Of a stretch of DNA of 64,000 bases, positions 51,104-60,271 are shown piece after piece; the stretch's first letter is position 1, and every line of letters starts with the position of its first letter. Location: the NCBI RefSeq assembly GCF_004138485.1, contig NZ_RYEV01000005.1, positions 730,827 through 794,826 on the forward strand. The letters run 5' to 3'. The DNA is from Peristeroidobacter soli (GTDB lineage: Bacteria > Pseudomonadota > Gammaproteobacteria > Steroidobacterales > Steroidobacteraceae). The position numbers were made by a program, and so were the translations under genes. The notes under the pieces are model-generated. The model saw only the letters and a program-made list of their open reading frames with translations, searched no databases and was not told the origin of the DNA.

Positions 51104-52897
51104 ATGAACCCCGTCGTCAATATCGCCGCCTACAAATTCCTACCTCTTCCCGACCTGAAGCCGCTGCGCACGCGGCTTCAGGACTTGTGCGCGGAGGCGG
51201 AGCTCAAAGGCAGCATCCTGCTCAGTCCCGAAGGCATCAACCTGTTCGTCGCGGGGGGCGGGCCGCAGATCGAACGCTTGCTGGCCGAGCTGCGCAGCTG
51301 GCCGGGGCTGGCGGATCTGCAGCCGAAGATCAGCCATACCGAGCATCAGCCGTTTCGTCGCATGCTGGTGCGGATCAAGAAAGAGATCATTGCTTTCGGC
51401 GTGCCCGGCATCGATCCGTCGCGTCGCACCTCGCCGAAGCTGGCCGCGAGTCAATTGAAGCAATGGCTGGACGAGGGGCGTCCGATCACGCTGCTCGATA
51501 CGCGCAACGACTACGAGGTCAAGCTCGGTACGTTCAAGAATGCGTTGCCTATCGGTGTCGATCACTTCCGCGATTTCCCAGCGGCCGTGGCGAAGCTGCC
51601 CGAGGCGATGAAAGAGCAGACCATCGTGATGTTCTGCACCGGCGGCATCCGCTGTGAGAAGGCCGGGCCCTACATGGAGCAGGTGGGGTTCAAGCACATC
51701 CTGCAGCTCGACGGCGGCATCCTGAAATATTTCGAAGAGGTCGGCGCCGAGCACTACGACGGCGAATGTTTCGTATTCGATCAGCGCGTCGGGCTCGATC
51801 CGAAGCTGCACGAGACCGGTTCGACGCAATGCTTTCAATGCCAGTCGCCGCTGACGCCGGCGGAGCAGGAGCATCCGCACTATATATGGGGCAAGTCGTG
51901 CCCGTATTGTTTCAAGACGCCGGCCGAGCAGATGCAGGCGAGCATCGAGCGGCGCCATGAGCTCATCCGGCAGCTCGCGCATCCATTGCCGGGCAGCCAG
52001 CCGTACGATCACTTCAAACCGGTGAACGTGCCCGTGGACTGCGATGGTTCGACCATCGTCGAAACGTTGTTTCGCGTGGTCCGGCACATTGCCATGGAAG
52101 TCTGGGAACGCAAATGTGCCGACGGATTGATTCTCACCGCGGATCGCCAGCCGGTTGCCGCGACTCATCGGGTGAAGTCGGGCGAGCGTTATCTGCATCG
52201 CCTGCCCGCGGTCATCGAGCCCGATGTGAATATGGATGTCCGCATCCTTTACGAGGACGAGGCGCTGGTCGTCGTGAACAAGCCGGCGCCGCTGCCCATC
52301 CATTCCGGCGGACGTTTCTATCGAAACACTCTGCAGTGGTTGCTATACGACGTGTACTCACCGCAGAAGCTGCGCCCGGCGCATCGGCTCGATGCCAATA
52401 CCACGGGCGTGCAGGTGTTCACGCGCACGGGGCATTTTGCCGCCCGCGTGCAGGATCAGTTTGCACAGCTGCAGGTGGAGAAGGTGTATCTGGTGCGGGT
52501 CAACGGACATCCTGGCGCCGACGAGTTCGCTTGCAAGGCGCCCATCAGTAACGAACCGGGCAAGCTCGGCTCACGCAGCGTCGATCTGGAGGCCGGGTTG
52601 CCGGCGCACACCGACTTTCGGGTCCTGCGCCGACTCTCCGATGGCACGGCGCTGCTCGAAGCGCGTCCTCGCACCGGGCGTACCAACCAGATTCGAATTC
52701 ATGCCGCGTACCTTGGTTGGCCGGTGTGCGGCGATCCTGCTTACCTGGCGGGCAGCGAGTTGGGCGACGTGCAAACCCTCAGCGTCGACGCGCCGCCGTT
52801 GTGTCTGCATGCCTCGGAAATCACATTCAAACATCCTGTCAGCCGCCAGCCTGTGACGTTCCGGGCCCCGCCGCCGGCGTGGGCTGCTGCAGCCTGA
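51104..52897 (+). CDS. Fusion of tRNA uridine-34 hydroxylase (TrhO/YceA rhodanese) and RluA-type pseudouridine synthase
   Basis: 597 residues. Residues 1-275 are TrhO-like: VNIAAYKFLPLPDLKPLRTR, LSPEGINLFVAGG, the rhodanese loop MFCTGGIRCEKAG (Cys178), and a CFQC...CPYC cysteine cluster. Residues ~315-597 are a RluA-family synthase with IHSGGRFYRNTLQWLLYDVY, catalytic RPAHRLDANTTGVQVF (Asp430), ARPRTGRTNQIRIHAAYLGW and VCGDPAY. TrhO makes 5-hydroxyuridine at tRNA position 34, and RluA-type enzymes isomerise uridines in tRNA or rRNA. Both could thus act on one RNA. An ATG at 51092 is an alternative start. All catalytic residues seem present in both halves. It stands alone, with a hairpin at 52909-52928 behind it. 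Confidence 0.93.
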   Translation: MNPVVNIAAYKFLPLPDLKPLRTRLQDLCAEAELKGSILLSPEGINLFVAGGGPQIERLLAELRSWPGLADLQPKISHTEHQPFRRMLVRIKKEIIAFGVPGIDPSRRTSPKLAASQLKQWLDEGRPITLLDTRNDYEVKLGTFKNALPIGVDHFRDFPAAVAKLPEAMKEQTIVMFCTGGIRCEKAGPYMEQVGFKHILQLDGGILKYFEEVGAEHYDGECFVFDQRVGLDPKLHETGSTQCFQCQSPLTPAEQEHPHYIWGKSCPYCFKTPAEQMQASIERRHELIRQLAHPLPGSQPYDHFKPVNVPVDCDGSTIVETLFRVVRHIAMEVWERKCADGLILTADRQPVAATHRVKSGERYLHRLPAVIEPDVNMDVRILYEDEALVVVNKPAPLPIHSGGRFYRNTLQWLLYDVYSPQKLRPAHRLDANTTGVQVFTRTGHFAARVQDQFAQLQVEKVYLVRVNGHPGADEFACKAPISNEPGKLGSRSVDLEAGLPAHTDFRVLRRLSDGTALLEARPRTGRTNQIRIHAAYLGWPVCGDPAYLAGSELGDVQTLSVDAPPLCLHASEITFKHPVSRQPVTFRAPPPAWAAAA

Positions 52898-52908
52898 GCA
52901 CTCAAATA

Positions 52909-52928
52909 GGTCGCGTCCCCTCGCGACC
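52909..52928 (+). terminator. GC hairpin after the fusion gene
   Basis: GGTCGCG (52909-52915) and CGCGACC (52922-52928) with a 6-nt loop, starting 11 nt after the stop codon. No T-tract follows, so it is a candidate only. Confidence 0.4.
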
Positions 52929-53062
52929 CGCCTCACCATGAGGCAATCCTGACCGCAGAATAACGTGAGGTTATAGACAGGCCGCGCCTTTTCATCCCAC
53001 TCCCCAATGACCTTGGTTAGCTTGAGCACGGGGGCTAACACAAAAACTTGGGGAGCAACGCC

Positions 53063-56000
53063 GTGTTGAGAGCTACTGAGCCTTTATCCTCCAGAAACCT
53101 GATTGCGCTGGCCGTCATCGCCGCACTCAGTCATGCACAAGCCGTTCGTGCGCAGGACGCAGCCGCCACCACGGATGCGCCGCCGCTCGAAGAAATCACG
53201 GTCACGGGCAGCAGCATCAAGCGCACCGACGACGCAGCGCTGCCGGTCACCGTTGTCAGTCAGGAAGCGATGGAGCTGCGCGACGCGGCGACGCCCGTCG
53301 ACCTGCTGACCGCCATGCCGGCGGTCGTCAACGTTCCGATCAACGATTCCAATCAAGGCGGCGTCAATGCCCGAGGCGACATCGCTTCGGTGAATCTGCG
53401 CGGCCTGGGCTCGGGCAACACGCTGGTGCTGTTGAACGGCCGCAGAGTCGCTGCGCATGGCATCTCTTCCCAGGAAGACGGCGTGCCGCAGATGTCGGTC
53501 AACGTGAACACGCTGCCGACGCGGGGTCTCGAGCGCGTCGATATCCTGCGCGACGGTGCCTCGGCCGTGTACGGCTCCGACGCCGTCGCCGGCGTCATCA
53601 ACTTCGTCACCGACAGCAGTTACGTCGGCAACGAGATGCAGGTGCAGACGGGCATCACCGAGATCGGCTCGGGCTCGGACATCGGCGTCACGTTCACTCA
53701 CGGCAACTATGCATTCGACGAACGCTTGCACTGGATCTCCACGTTCGACTACCTGACGCGCGAGGAGCTGAAGACGTCGGATCTGCCGAATGCCGGCGAC
53801 TCCGACAAGCGTGCCGTTGCGCCGCCGGGCTTCGACGCTTCCAACGGTCCATTCTTCGATCGCAACGCCTCCAGCGCCTTTCCGTCATTCCGTATCGGCT
53901 CGAACACCGCGACCCGTTACCTCACTCCAATGGAAGGCGGCGTCGTCGGTGTCAAGAACACGGCGCCCAATCGTACCGGTGCCGAGCTGGGCTACTACTA
54001 CGACGTGAACGCCGACGGTTATTCGGTCCCGGAAACCGAGCGTTTCAACTGGTTCAACGCGCTCGATTTCAAGATCAACGACAAGCTGACCGCGTTCGGT
54101 CACCTGGCGTTGTATCGTGCCAATTCGACCATGGTCCGGCCGCCGGTGGCCTACGGCATCAACTCCGATGCGCCATTGGTCGTGTCGGCCGACAATCCCT
54201 ACAACCCGTACGGCTCGCGGTTCTATAGCCCGACGGGTGCGCCGAACGCGGACGGTACCGCACGTCTGACGGGAACGCCGCAATCCGTCACCATCCTTTC
54301 CAAACGTTTTACCGACATCGGCGCCGAGACCATCGACATCGAGACGACGTCGATCACGGCAACCGCCGGGCTGCGAGGTGACATCGTCCCTGGCTGGACG
54401 TGGGAAACCGGTGCGGTGTACTCGCGGGCTCAGACCAAAGACGACTCGCTGAATGCCGTGCGCGAAAGCGCATTGCTGGCACAGGCGCTGCGTACCGACA
54501 GCAGTGCCTACAATCCGTTTGGTTATAACTTCGCTGTTCAGAACGGCGCGGTGGTCGCGACCACGCCGTACACGAATCCGCAATCGGTCACGTCGGCGTT
54601 CGTCCAGAAGTTCCATCAGGAAGGTCGGAACATTCTCGGCAGCATCGATGCGCGGGTGAACGGTGAGCTGTGGGATCTGGGCGCCGGCCCGATCGCCATC
54701 GCGGTGGGTGCCGAGCATCGCTGGGACGATTACGAGCTGGTGCGTCCGCAGTTCGCCGGCGTCAACGGAGCCAACAATCTCGGCCTCAATCCGACCAATA
54801 ACGACTTCGTGCAGGCCTCGGCGGCAGGCGATGTGATCGGCGATCGCACGGTGGTCGCGGCGTTCGCCGAAACGGTGGTGCCGATCTTCGGTTCGGCCAA
54901 TGCGCTGCCGGGGTCGCAGCGTCTGCAGTTCGGCGCGTCGATTCGCTACGAGGAATACAGCGATTTCGGCTCCACGACCAATCCCAAGTTCACGCTCGAC
55001 TGGCGGCCGTTCGAGCCGTTGATGATTCGCGCCTCGTACAACGAAGGCTTCCGCGCGCCGAACCTGAGCGTGATGAACTATCCCACGCGCTTCACCGTGG
55101 GCTCGAGCTTCGATCCTTATCGCGGTCCGGTCACGAACCTGCCGGTCGACGGTCAGTTCCAGCGCCAGACCGGTATCGAAGGCAACCCGGACCTGGTGCC
55201 GGAAACCTCCGAGGGCCGTACGCTCGGCTTCGTGCTCGACGTACCGTTCGTCGAAGGCCTGCGCGTCTCGGTCGACTATTGGAAGATCGATCAGGAAAAC
55301 CTGATCGCCAGTCCGAACGCGGAGGAGATTCGCAACAACGATGCCGCCATGTTGCTGGCTGCGACCCAGGCCGCGTTGGCTCGTGGCATTCCTTACGATC
55401 AGATCGATCTCGGCAGCGGCATCGAGGGCGCTTATGCCGGCGATCCGCTGATCAAGCGTTCGGCGACCATCACGCCCGAGGAGCGCGCGCTGTTCGACAC
55501 ATACAACGCCAGCCGTCCGCAATCTCAGTGGGTCGCGCCGGTCGGTGTTCTCGAAATCACATACACGCCGTACTCGAACCTGGCGTCGGCCACGATCGAG
55601 GGCTATGACTTCAACGTCACTTACAACTCGCCGAACCTGTCGTGGGGTCGGCTGGGCGTGACGGCGGATGCGACTTATCTGAGCAAGTACGAACGGCAGG
55701 CGGGACCGAACGCGGCGGTCGAAACGCGCTTGGGTAAGAGCGGCGCCACCAAGTGGCGAGGGGCGCTCAACCTGTTCTGGTCGAAAGACGACGTCTGGTC
55801 GGCAGGTCTGAGCGCGTACTACATCGGCGCGTACGCCGACACCGGCGCCAGCATCAACGCGGCCACTTACGAATCGTTGGGACGGCCGAGCTACGTCTAT
55901 CCGATCGACGGCGTGTACTTCTGGCGTGTCGAGGACTCGGTCACGTTCAACGCGTTCGGCGCCTACACATTCCAGCCCGCGGGCGAGAGCTGGCTCAGCG

Positions 56001-56143
56001 ATCTGAACGTGCGCGTCGGTGTGAAGAATCTCACCAATGAAGATGCGCCGTTGACCACGGATCCCGCCGGTTACGACGCGGCCGTCTACAACAGCGTCGC
56101 CATGGGACGCGTCTGGACCTTGAGACTCACGAAGAACTTCTAA
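53063..56143 (+). CDS. TonB-dependent receptor (no STN domain), first gene of the D-acidic-peptide-like operon
   Basis: 1026 residues. The GTG at 53063 is chosen because GGGGAG at 53050-53055 lies 7 nt upstream; the TTG at 53048 sits before it. Signal peptide LIALAVIAALSHAQAVRAQD, TonB box EEITVTGSSIKRTDDAALPV, plug with VNLRGLGSGNTLVLLNGRRV and ERVDILRDGASAVYGSDAVA, and a large barrel ending GRVWTLRLTKNF. There is no signalling domain and no adjacent sigma/FecR pair, unlike the other two receptors in the window. CapA follows with no gap at all (stop 56141-56143, ATG 56144). The operon partners suggest an acidic peptide or poly-glutamate-like ligand (inference). Confidence 0.94.
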   Translation: MLRATEPLSSRNLIALAVIAALSHAQAVRAQDAAATTDAPPLEEITVTGSSIKRTDDAALPVTVVSQEAMELRDAATPVDLLTAMPAVVNVPINDSNQGGVNARGDIASVNLRGLGSGNTLVLLNGRRVAAHGISSQEDGVPQMSVNVNTLPTRGLERVDILRDGASAVYGSDAVAGVINFVTDSSYVGNEMQVQTGITEIGSGSDIGVTFTHGNYAFDERLHWISTFDYLTREELKTSDLPNAGDSDKRAVAPPGFDASNGPFFDRNASSAFPSFRIGSNTATRYLTPMEGGVVGVKNTAPNRTGAELGYYYDVNADGYSVPETERFNWFNALDFKINDKLTAFGHLALYRANSTMVRPPVAYGINSDAPLVVSADNPYNPYGSRFYSPTGAPNADGTARLTGTPQSVTILSKRFTDIGAETIDIETTSITATAGLRGDIVPGWTWETGAVYSRAQTKDDSLNAVRESALLAQALRTDSSAYNPFGYNFAVQNGAVVATTPYTNPQSVTSAFVQKFHQEGRNILGSIDARVNGELWDLGAGPIAIAVGAEHRWDDYELVRPQFAGVNGANNLGLNPTNNDFVQASAAGDVIGDRTVVAAFAETVVPIFGSANALPGSQRLQFGASIRYEEYSDFGSTTNPKFTLDWRPFEPLMIRASYNEGFRAPNLSVMNYPTRFTVGSSFDPYRGPVTNLPVDGQFQRQTGIEGNPDLVPETSEGRTLGFVLDVPFVEGLRVSVDYWKIDQENLIASPNAEEIRNNDAAMLLAATQAALARGIPYDQIDLGSGIEGAYAGDPLIKRSATITPEERALFDTYNASRPQSQWVAPVGVLEITYTPYSNLASATIEGYDFNVTYNSPNLSWGRLGVTADATYLSKYERQAGPNAAVETRLGKSGATKWRGALNLFWSKDDVWSAGLSAYYIGAYADTGASINAATYESLGRPSYVYPIDGVYFWRVEDSVTFNAFGAYTFQPAGESWLSDLNVRVGVKNLTNEDAPLTTDPAGYDAAVYNSVAMGRVWTLRLTKNF

Positions 56144-57544
56144 ATGAAACACACGACTCGAATTGCCAAGGCTGTGGTGCTGGGGTTGCTGGCCGCTCAA
56201 GCGGCGGACGCGGCGTCGCCGTCGCGTCCGGCCAAGGGGTGGGAATCGGCCGCCGGCCAGGAAACCAAAACCGTGTTCGCGCTGACCGGCGATGCGATCA
56301 TCAATCGACGCTTGTCGACGTTCCGTGCGCCGGGCGTCGACGACATGTTCGGCGTGATCCGGCAGGCCGACGTCGCGTTCACCAACTTCGAAACGTTGAT
56401 TCACGACTTCACCATCCCGGGCGCGCAGCAGAGCGGCGGTACCTACATGGGCTCGCCGCGCTTCATCACCGATGAGCTGGCGTGGGCGGGCTTCGATCTG
56501 CTCGGTCTGGCGAACAATCACGTCAACGACTATGGCGTCGACGGCATGCGCAGCACCGTTGCCGCCCTGGCGAAAACCAACTTCGTGTATGCCGGCGTCG
56601 GCGAGAATCTGGCGCTGGCCCGCAAGCCGGGCTTTCTGGACACGCCCAAGGGCCGGGTGGCGCTGATCTCGACGTCTTCGAGCTTTCCCGCGCCGATCGT
56701 CGCCGGCGCGCAGCGCAAGGACATGCCTGGGCGACCGGGCTTGAACCCGTTGCGTCACACAGTGACCTACACCGTGCCGCAGGCCGCCTACGACACGCTC
56801 ATGACTCTGCGCGGCCCGCAGCGGTCGAACATGGGCGAGGGCGGCGGCGACAAGCTGGTCTTCGGCGGCGCCGAATATGTGGTCGGCGATGAGATCAAGA
56901 TCAGCTCGAAGGCGAACAAGACCGATCTGGCCGAGCTGCAGGCGAGCGTGCGCGACGCGGATCAGCAGGCGGACTGGGTGGTCGTGAGCATCCATGCGCA
57001 CGAGGCGGCGAATCCGAAGGACCAGTGGATGCCCGCCGAGTTCGTCGTCGAGTTCGCGCACGCGATGATCGATGCCGGCGCCGACATGGTCGTGGGCCAC
57101 GGACCTCACATCCTGCGCGGCATCGAGGTGTACAAGGGCAAGCCGATCTTCTATTCGCTCGCCAATTTCATTTTCGAGAACGATCTGGTCGAGCTGCAGC
57201 CGGCCGACAATTACGAGAAGACCGGACTGAGCAACGACTCGTTGCCCAGCGACTACTTCAGCAAACGTTCCAAGAACGACACGGTCGGCTTCCCGGCGGA
57301 TCGCAAGTACTGGCAGTCGGTGGTCGCGCAAGTGGTCTACGACAACGACCGCACGCTGCAGGAGGTGCGTTTGCATCCGGTGTCGATGGGTTTCGGTCAG
57401 CCACGCAGCAAGCGTGGTCAACCGTATCCGTCGCCGGCGGCCGAGGCCGAGCAGATCTTCAAGGACCTCTCGGAAGTCAGCGCTCCGTTCGGGACCACCG
57501 TCAATTACAAGAACGGTGTCGGGACGATCTCCTGGAAGAAGTGA
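56144..57544 (+). CDS. Exported CapA/PgsA-like metallophosphoesterase-fold protein
   Basis: 466 residues with signal peptide MKHTTRIAKAVVLGLLAAQAADA. PGA_cap-domain motifs: FALTGDAIINRRLST, VAFTNFETLIHDF, LGLANNHVNDYGVDGM, VVSIHAHEAANPK, MVVGHGPHILRGIEVYKGKP and IFYSLANFIFEN. These carry the Asp, Asn and His ligands of the calcineurin-like fold. CapA family proteins are tied to poly-gamma-glutamate synthesis, anchoring or release, although the biochemical role is poorly defined. Here it lacks PgsB/CapB and CapC partners, so synthesis is unlikely. Release, binding or hydrolysis of a glutamate-type polymer in the periplasm is a better guess. It is directly abutted to the receptor gene. Confidence 0.9.
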   Translation: MKHTTRIAKAVVLGLLAAQAADAASPSRPAKGWESAAGQETKTVFALTGDAIINRRLSTFRAPGVDDMFGVIRQADVAFTNFETLIHDFTIPGAQQSGGTYMGSPRFITDELAWAGFDLLGLANNHVNDYGVDGMRSTVAALAKTNFVYAGVGENLALARKPGFLDTPKGRVALISTSSSFPAPIVAGAQRKDMPGRPGLNPLRHTVTYTVPQAAYDTLMTLRGPQRSNMGEGGGDKLVFGGAEYVVGDEIKISSKANKTDLAELQASVRDADQQADWVVVSIHAHEAANPKDQWMPAEFVVEFAHAMIDAGADMVVGHGPHILRGIEVYKGKPIFYSLANFIFENDLVELQPADNYEKTGLSNDSLPSDYFSKRSKNDTVGFPADRKYWQSVVAQVVYDNDRTLQEVRLHPVSMGFGQPRSKRGQPYPSPAAEAEQIFKDLSEVSAPFGTTVNYKNGVGTISWKK

Positions 57545-57557
57545 CGCGAACAGTTCC

Positions 57558-59015
57558 ATGAGTTTACCAGTGAGGCGCGAACGGTCGTTCGGCATCATCG
57601 GCGGCCTGTCGCCCATCGCGGATGCGGATCTGCTGTCGAAGCTGATCGAGGCGACCGAACGACATCCCGATGCGGGGCAGTTCGAGATCGTGTTCGAACA
57701 ACGACCGTTCGCGCGGTCCCATGGGCCGAGCGCCGCGGACACGGCCCGCATGCTGTACATCTTCAACCGGATCGACAGCTTCAAGGCGCGAGGCATCGGC
57801 ACCGTGGTTCTGCCGTGCTTCCTGAGTCACACATTCATGGAGGAGCTGAAGGAGAACTCGCCGCTGCCGATCGCCGACATGATCGAAGTATTGCGCGGTC
57901 ACGTACGCAGCATGGTACCGAAGCGACGGCGCATCGGTGTGCTCACGTCCGCGCCGCTGCGTGAGAGCGCCTTGTTCGAACGTTACTTCGGACCCGACGA
58001 GTTCGAGCTGCTCTACGCGCGTCCTCGCGACGGGTTGGATCTGGTCACCGAGGCCGTCTACGGCAAGAACGGTATCAAGAGCGGCAGTCGCAGCGGCTAT
58101 TCCATCGAGCTGCTGCGCGAGGCCTGTGCCGATCTGATCGGGCAGGGCGCGCAATTGCTATTGCCTGGCGTGACCGAGCTCGCGCTGGTGGTGAACGAGT
58201 TGGCGCAGGGAGCTGTGCCGCTGCTCGATCCACATCGGGTGTATGCACAGCATCTCGTTGCCGATCCCGCGGCCGAGGTGGAGCGGCCGTTCAAGCTGGG
58301 CGTCGTGGGTGGCGTCGGGCCGGCGGCGACGGTGGATTTTCTCGACAAGGTCGTGCGCAACACGCCGGCCACGCGAGACCAGGATCATCTGCGGCTGCTG
58401 GTCGAGCAGAATCCTCAGATCCCGGATCGCACCGAGCATCTGGTCGGCGACGGCATGGATCCGACACTTGCGCTGTATGCGACCTGCAAGAAGCTGCAGG
58501 CGGGCGAGGCGGATCTGATCGCGATTCCCTGTAACACGGCGCACGCCTTCGTCGAGGCGATTCAATCCGAGCTCGACATCCCCATCATGAACATGCTCAC
58601 CGTCACGGTGAAGCACATCCGGGAAATGTTTCCAGCGTTGCGCAAGGTCGGTTTGCTCGCTACCAGCGGAACGATCTCCAGCGGCGTGTACCGAAGGGCG
58701 CTGGAAGATCACGGTCTGCAGGAAGTCGTGCCTTCGCCGCCGCTGCAAGGGCGGGTGATGAATGCGATCTACGGTCCGCAAGGTGTCAAGGCGGGTTTCA
58801 CCAGTGCCGAGAGCGTGGCGGATGTCGATGCGGCGATCGATGAGCTGGCGGTGCAAGGCGTCGAGGTCATCGTGCTCGGTTGCACCGAGTTGCCGTTGCT
58901 GATGTCCGAGCCCGAGCGTGTCACTGCCAAGGGCAACCGCGTCACCTTGGTCGATCCGACCGACATCCTCGCCAAGCGCTGCGTATCCGCGGCGATGATG
59001 TGGTCGAGACGCTGA
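57558..59015 (+). CDS. Tandem-domain aspartate/glutamate racemase family protein, N-domain degenerate
   Basis: 485 residues made of two Asp/Glu racemase domains. The N-domain (1-235) begins RSFGIIGGLSPIADADLLSK, keeps Cys87 (VVLPCFLSHTF), but has LPGVTELAL where the second catalytic Cys should be (Val205). The C-domain (~245-485) begins LGVVGGVGPAATVDFLDKVV and has both cysteines: IPCNTAHAF (Cys325) and VLGCTELPLL (Cys442). The C-domain should therefore be an active cofactor-independent racemase interconverting L- and D-Asp or Glu. The N-domain is probably regulatory or structural, or has a different one-cysteine chemistry. Single-domain members are about 230-250 residues. It begins 13 nt after CapA, and its stop overlaps the transporter start (TGATG). 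Confidence 0.9.
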   Translation: MSLPVRRERSFGIIGGLSPIADADLLSKLIEATERHPDAGQFEIVFEQRPFARSHGPSAADTARMLYIFNRIDSFKARGIGTVVLPCFLSHTFMEELKENSPLPIADMIEVLRGHVRSMVPKRRRIGVLTSAPLRESALFERYFGPDEFELLYARPRDGLDLVTEAVYGKNGIKSGSRSGYSIELLREACADLIGQGAQLLLPGVTELALVVNELAQGAVPLLDPHRVYAQHLVADPAAEVERPFKLGVVGGVGPAATVDFLDKVVRNTPATRDQDHLRLLVEQNPQIPDRTEHLVGDGMDPTLALYATCKKLQAGEADLIAIPCNTAHAFVEAIQSELDIPIMNMLTVTVKHIREMFPALRKVGLLATSGTISSGVYRRALEDHGLQEVVPSPPLQGRVMNAIYGPQGVKAGFTSAESVADVDAAIDELAVQGVEVIVLGCTELPLLMSEPERVTAKGNRVTLVDPTDILAKRCVSAAMMWSRR

Positions 59016-60271
59016 TGACCTCCAAGCGGCTCACTACACTGATCGTCGCTAGTCTGGCGCTTGGGATCGTGCTTGGCTATGGCGTGCACGTTGGCGCCTC
59101 CGAGGCGACAGCCACCCGTTTCGCGGACGGCATCGGGCTACTGCCTTTCGCATTCCTGCGACTCATCAAAATGATCATCGCTCCGCTGGTGTTTGCGACG
59201 CTGGTGGTCGGCATCGCGAAGATGGGCGACATCGCAACGGTGGGCCGCGTCGGTGGCAAGGCGCTGGCGTGGTTCGTCGGCGCCTCGCTGATCTCGCTGC
59301 TGCTCGGCCTCATTATTGTGCAGATTTTCGAGCCGGGTCGGGCCTTGAACCTGCCTTTGCCCGATGTCGGGGCAAGCTCGGGCATGCAGGCCAGCGGCAT
59401 GTCGCTCAAGGGCTTCATCGAGCACACGCTGCCAACCAGCGCCATCGACGCCATGGCGCGCAATGAAATTCTGCAAATCGTGGTGTTCTCGCTATTTTTT
59501 GGCACAGCGATGGCGGCGCTGGGCGAGCGTGCCCGGGTCGTGCTGGAGGGCCTGGATGCGTTGGCCCAAATCATGCTCAAGGTCACCGGGTACGTGATGA
59601 TCTTCGCGCCACTGGCTGTGCTCGGCGCGCTGGCCAGCACGGTGGCGAAAGAGGGGTTGGGAATCATCGGCGTCTACGGTCTGTTCATCGGCGAGTTCTA
59701 TCTGGGGCTCGCGGTGCTGTGGGGAATTCTGGTAACGCTCGGCGTGGTGTTCGTCGGTCCGAGCGTGCTGCGTCTGGTGCGGGGGATTCGCGGCCCGGTG
59801 TTGCTCGCGTTCTCCACTGCGAGCTCCGAGGCTGCCTATCCACGCACGCTCGAAGAGCTCGAGCGCTTCGGTTGTAGCAATCGCGTGGCGAGCTTCGTGC
59901 TGCCGGTCGGGTATTCGTTCAATCTCGACGGCTCGATGATGTATTGCACGTTCGCGATCATGTTCATCGCGCAGGCCTACGGCATCGAGGTGAGCCTCGC
60001 GCAGCAGGTCACCATGATCGCGGTGCTGATGCTCACCTCCAAGGGCATCGCCGGCGTGCCGCGTGCTTCGCTGGTCGTCGTTGCCGCCGCGCTCACTCAA
60101 TTCAATCTGCCCGAGGCCGGCATGCTGCTGCTCCTGGGCATCGATCATTTCCTGGACATGGGCCGTTCGGCCACCAACGTCGTCGGCAACAGCATCGCAA
60201 CCGCCGTGGTCTCCAAGTGGGAGGGTGAGTTGCGGAACTTCGAAGCTGATGTGAGACCCACCAATGCGTAG
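59015..60271 (+). CDS. Dicarboxylate/amino acid:cation symporter (DAACS/GltP-DctA family)
   Basis: 419 residues, inner-membrane secondary transporter. Family marks: LIKMIIAPLVFATLVVGIAK, hairpin-1 LLAFSTASSEAAYPRTLEEL (serine-rich loop), LPVGYSFNLDGSMMYCTFAI (the NMDGT-like helix-7 motif as NLDGS), hairpin-2 MLTSKGIAGVPRASLVVVAA, and GIDHFLDMGRSATNVVGNSI with the substrate-binding Asp, Arg and Asn. Substrates of the family are Glu, Asp and C4-dicarboxylates driven by Na+ or H+. The arginine in MGRSATNV is the residue that favours acidic side chains. It overlaps the racemase by 1 nt and MoxR by 8 nt, so it should import the acidic amino acids or dicarboxylates released by the operon's enzymes. 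Confidence 0.95.
   Translation: MTSKRLTTLIVASLALGIVLGYGVHVGASEATATRFADGIGLLPFAFLRLIKMIIAPLVFATLVVGIAKMGDIATVGRVGGKALAWFVGASLISLLLGLIIVQIFEPGRALNLPLPDVGASSGMQASGMSLKGFIEHTLPTSAIDAMARNEILQIVVFSLFFGTAMAALGERARVVLEGLDALAQIMLKVTGYVMIFAPLAVLGALASTVAKEGLGIIGVYGLFIGEFYLGLAVLWGILVTLGVVFVGPSVLRLVRGIRGPVLLAFSTASSEAAYPRTLEELERFGCSNRVASFVLPVGYSFNLDGSMMYCTFAIMFIAQAYGIEVSLAQQVTMIAVLMLTSKGIAGVPRASLVVVAAALTQFNLPEAGMLLLLGIDHFLDMGRSATNVVGNSIATAVVSKWEGELRNFEADVRPTNA

Noticed and set aside
56144-57544. A poly-gamma-glutamate synthesis locus
   Set aside because: CapB/PgsB ligase and CapC are absent, and the neighbours are uptake and racemase genes, so synthesis is not supported.
53885-57802. A 1305-residue open frame antisense to the TonB receptor, CapA and racemase genes
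   Set aside because: It is Arg/His/Asp-rich with no family motif and overlaps genes with clear motifs. Long antisense frames are expected from GC-rich codon usage.
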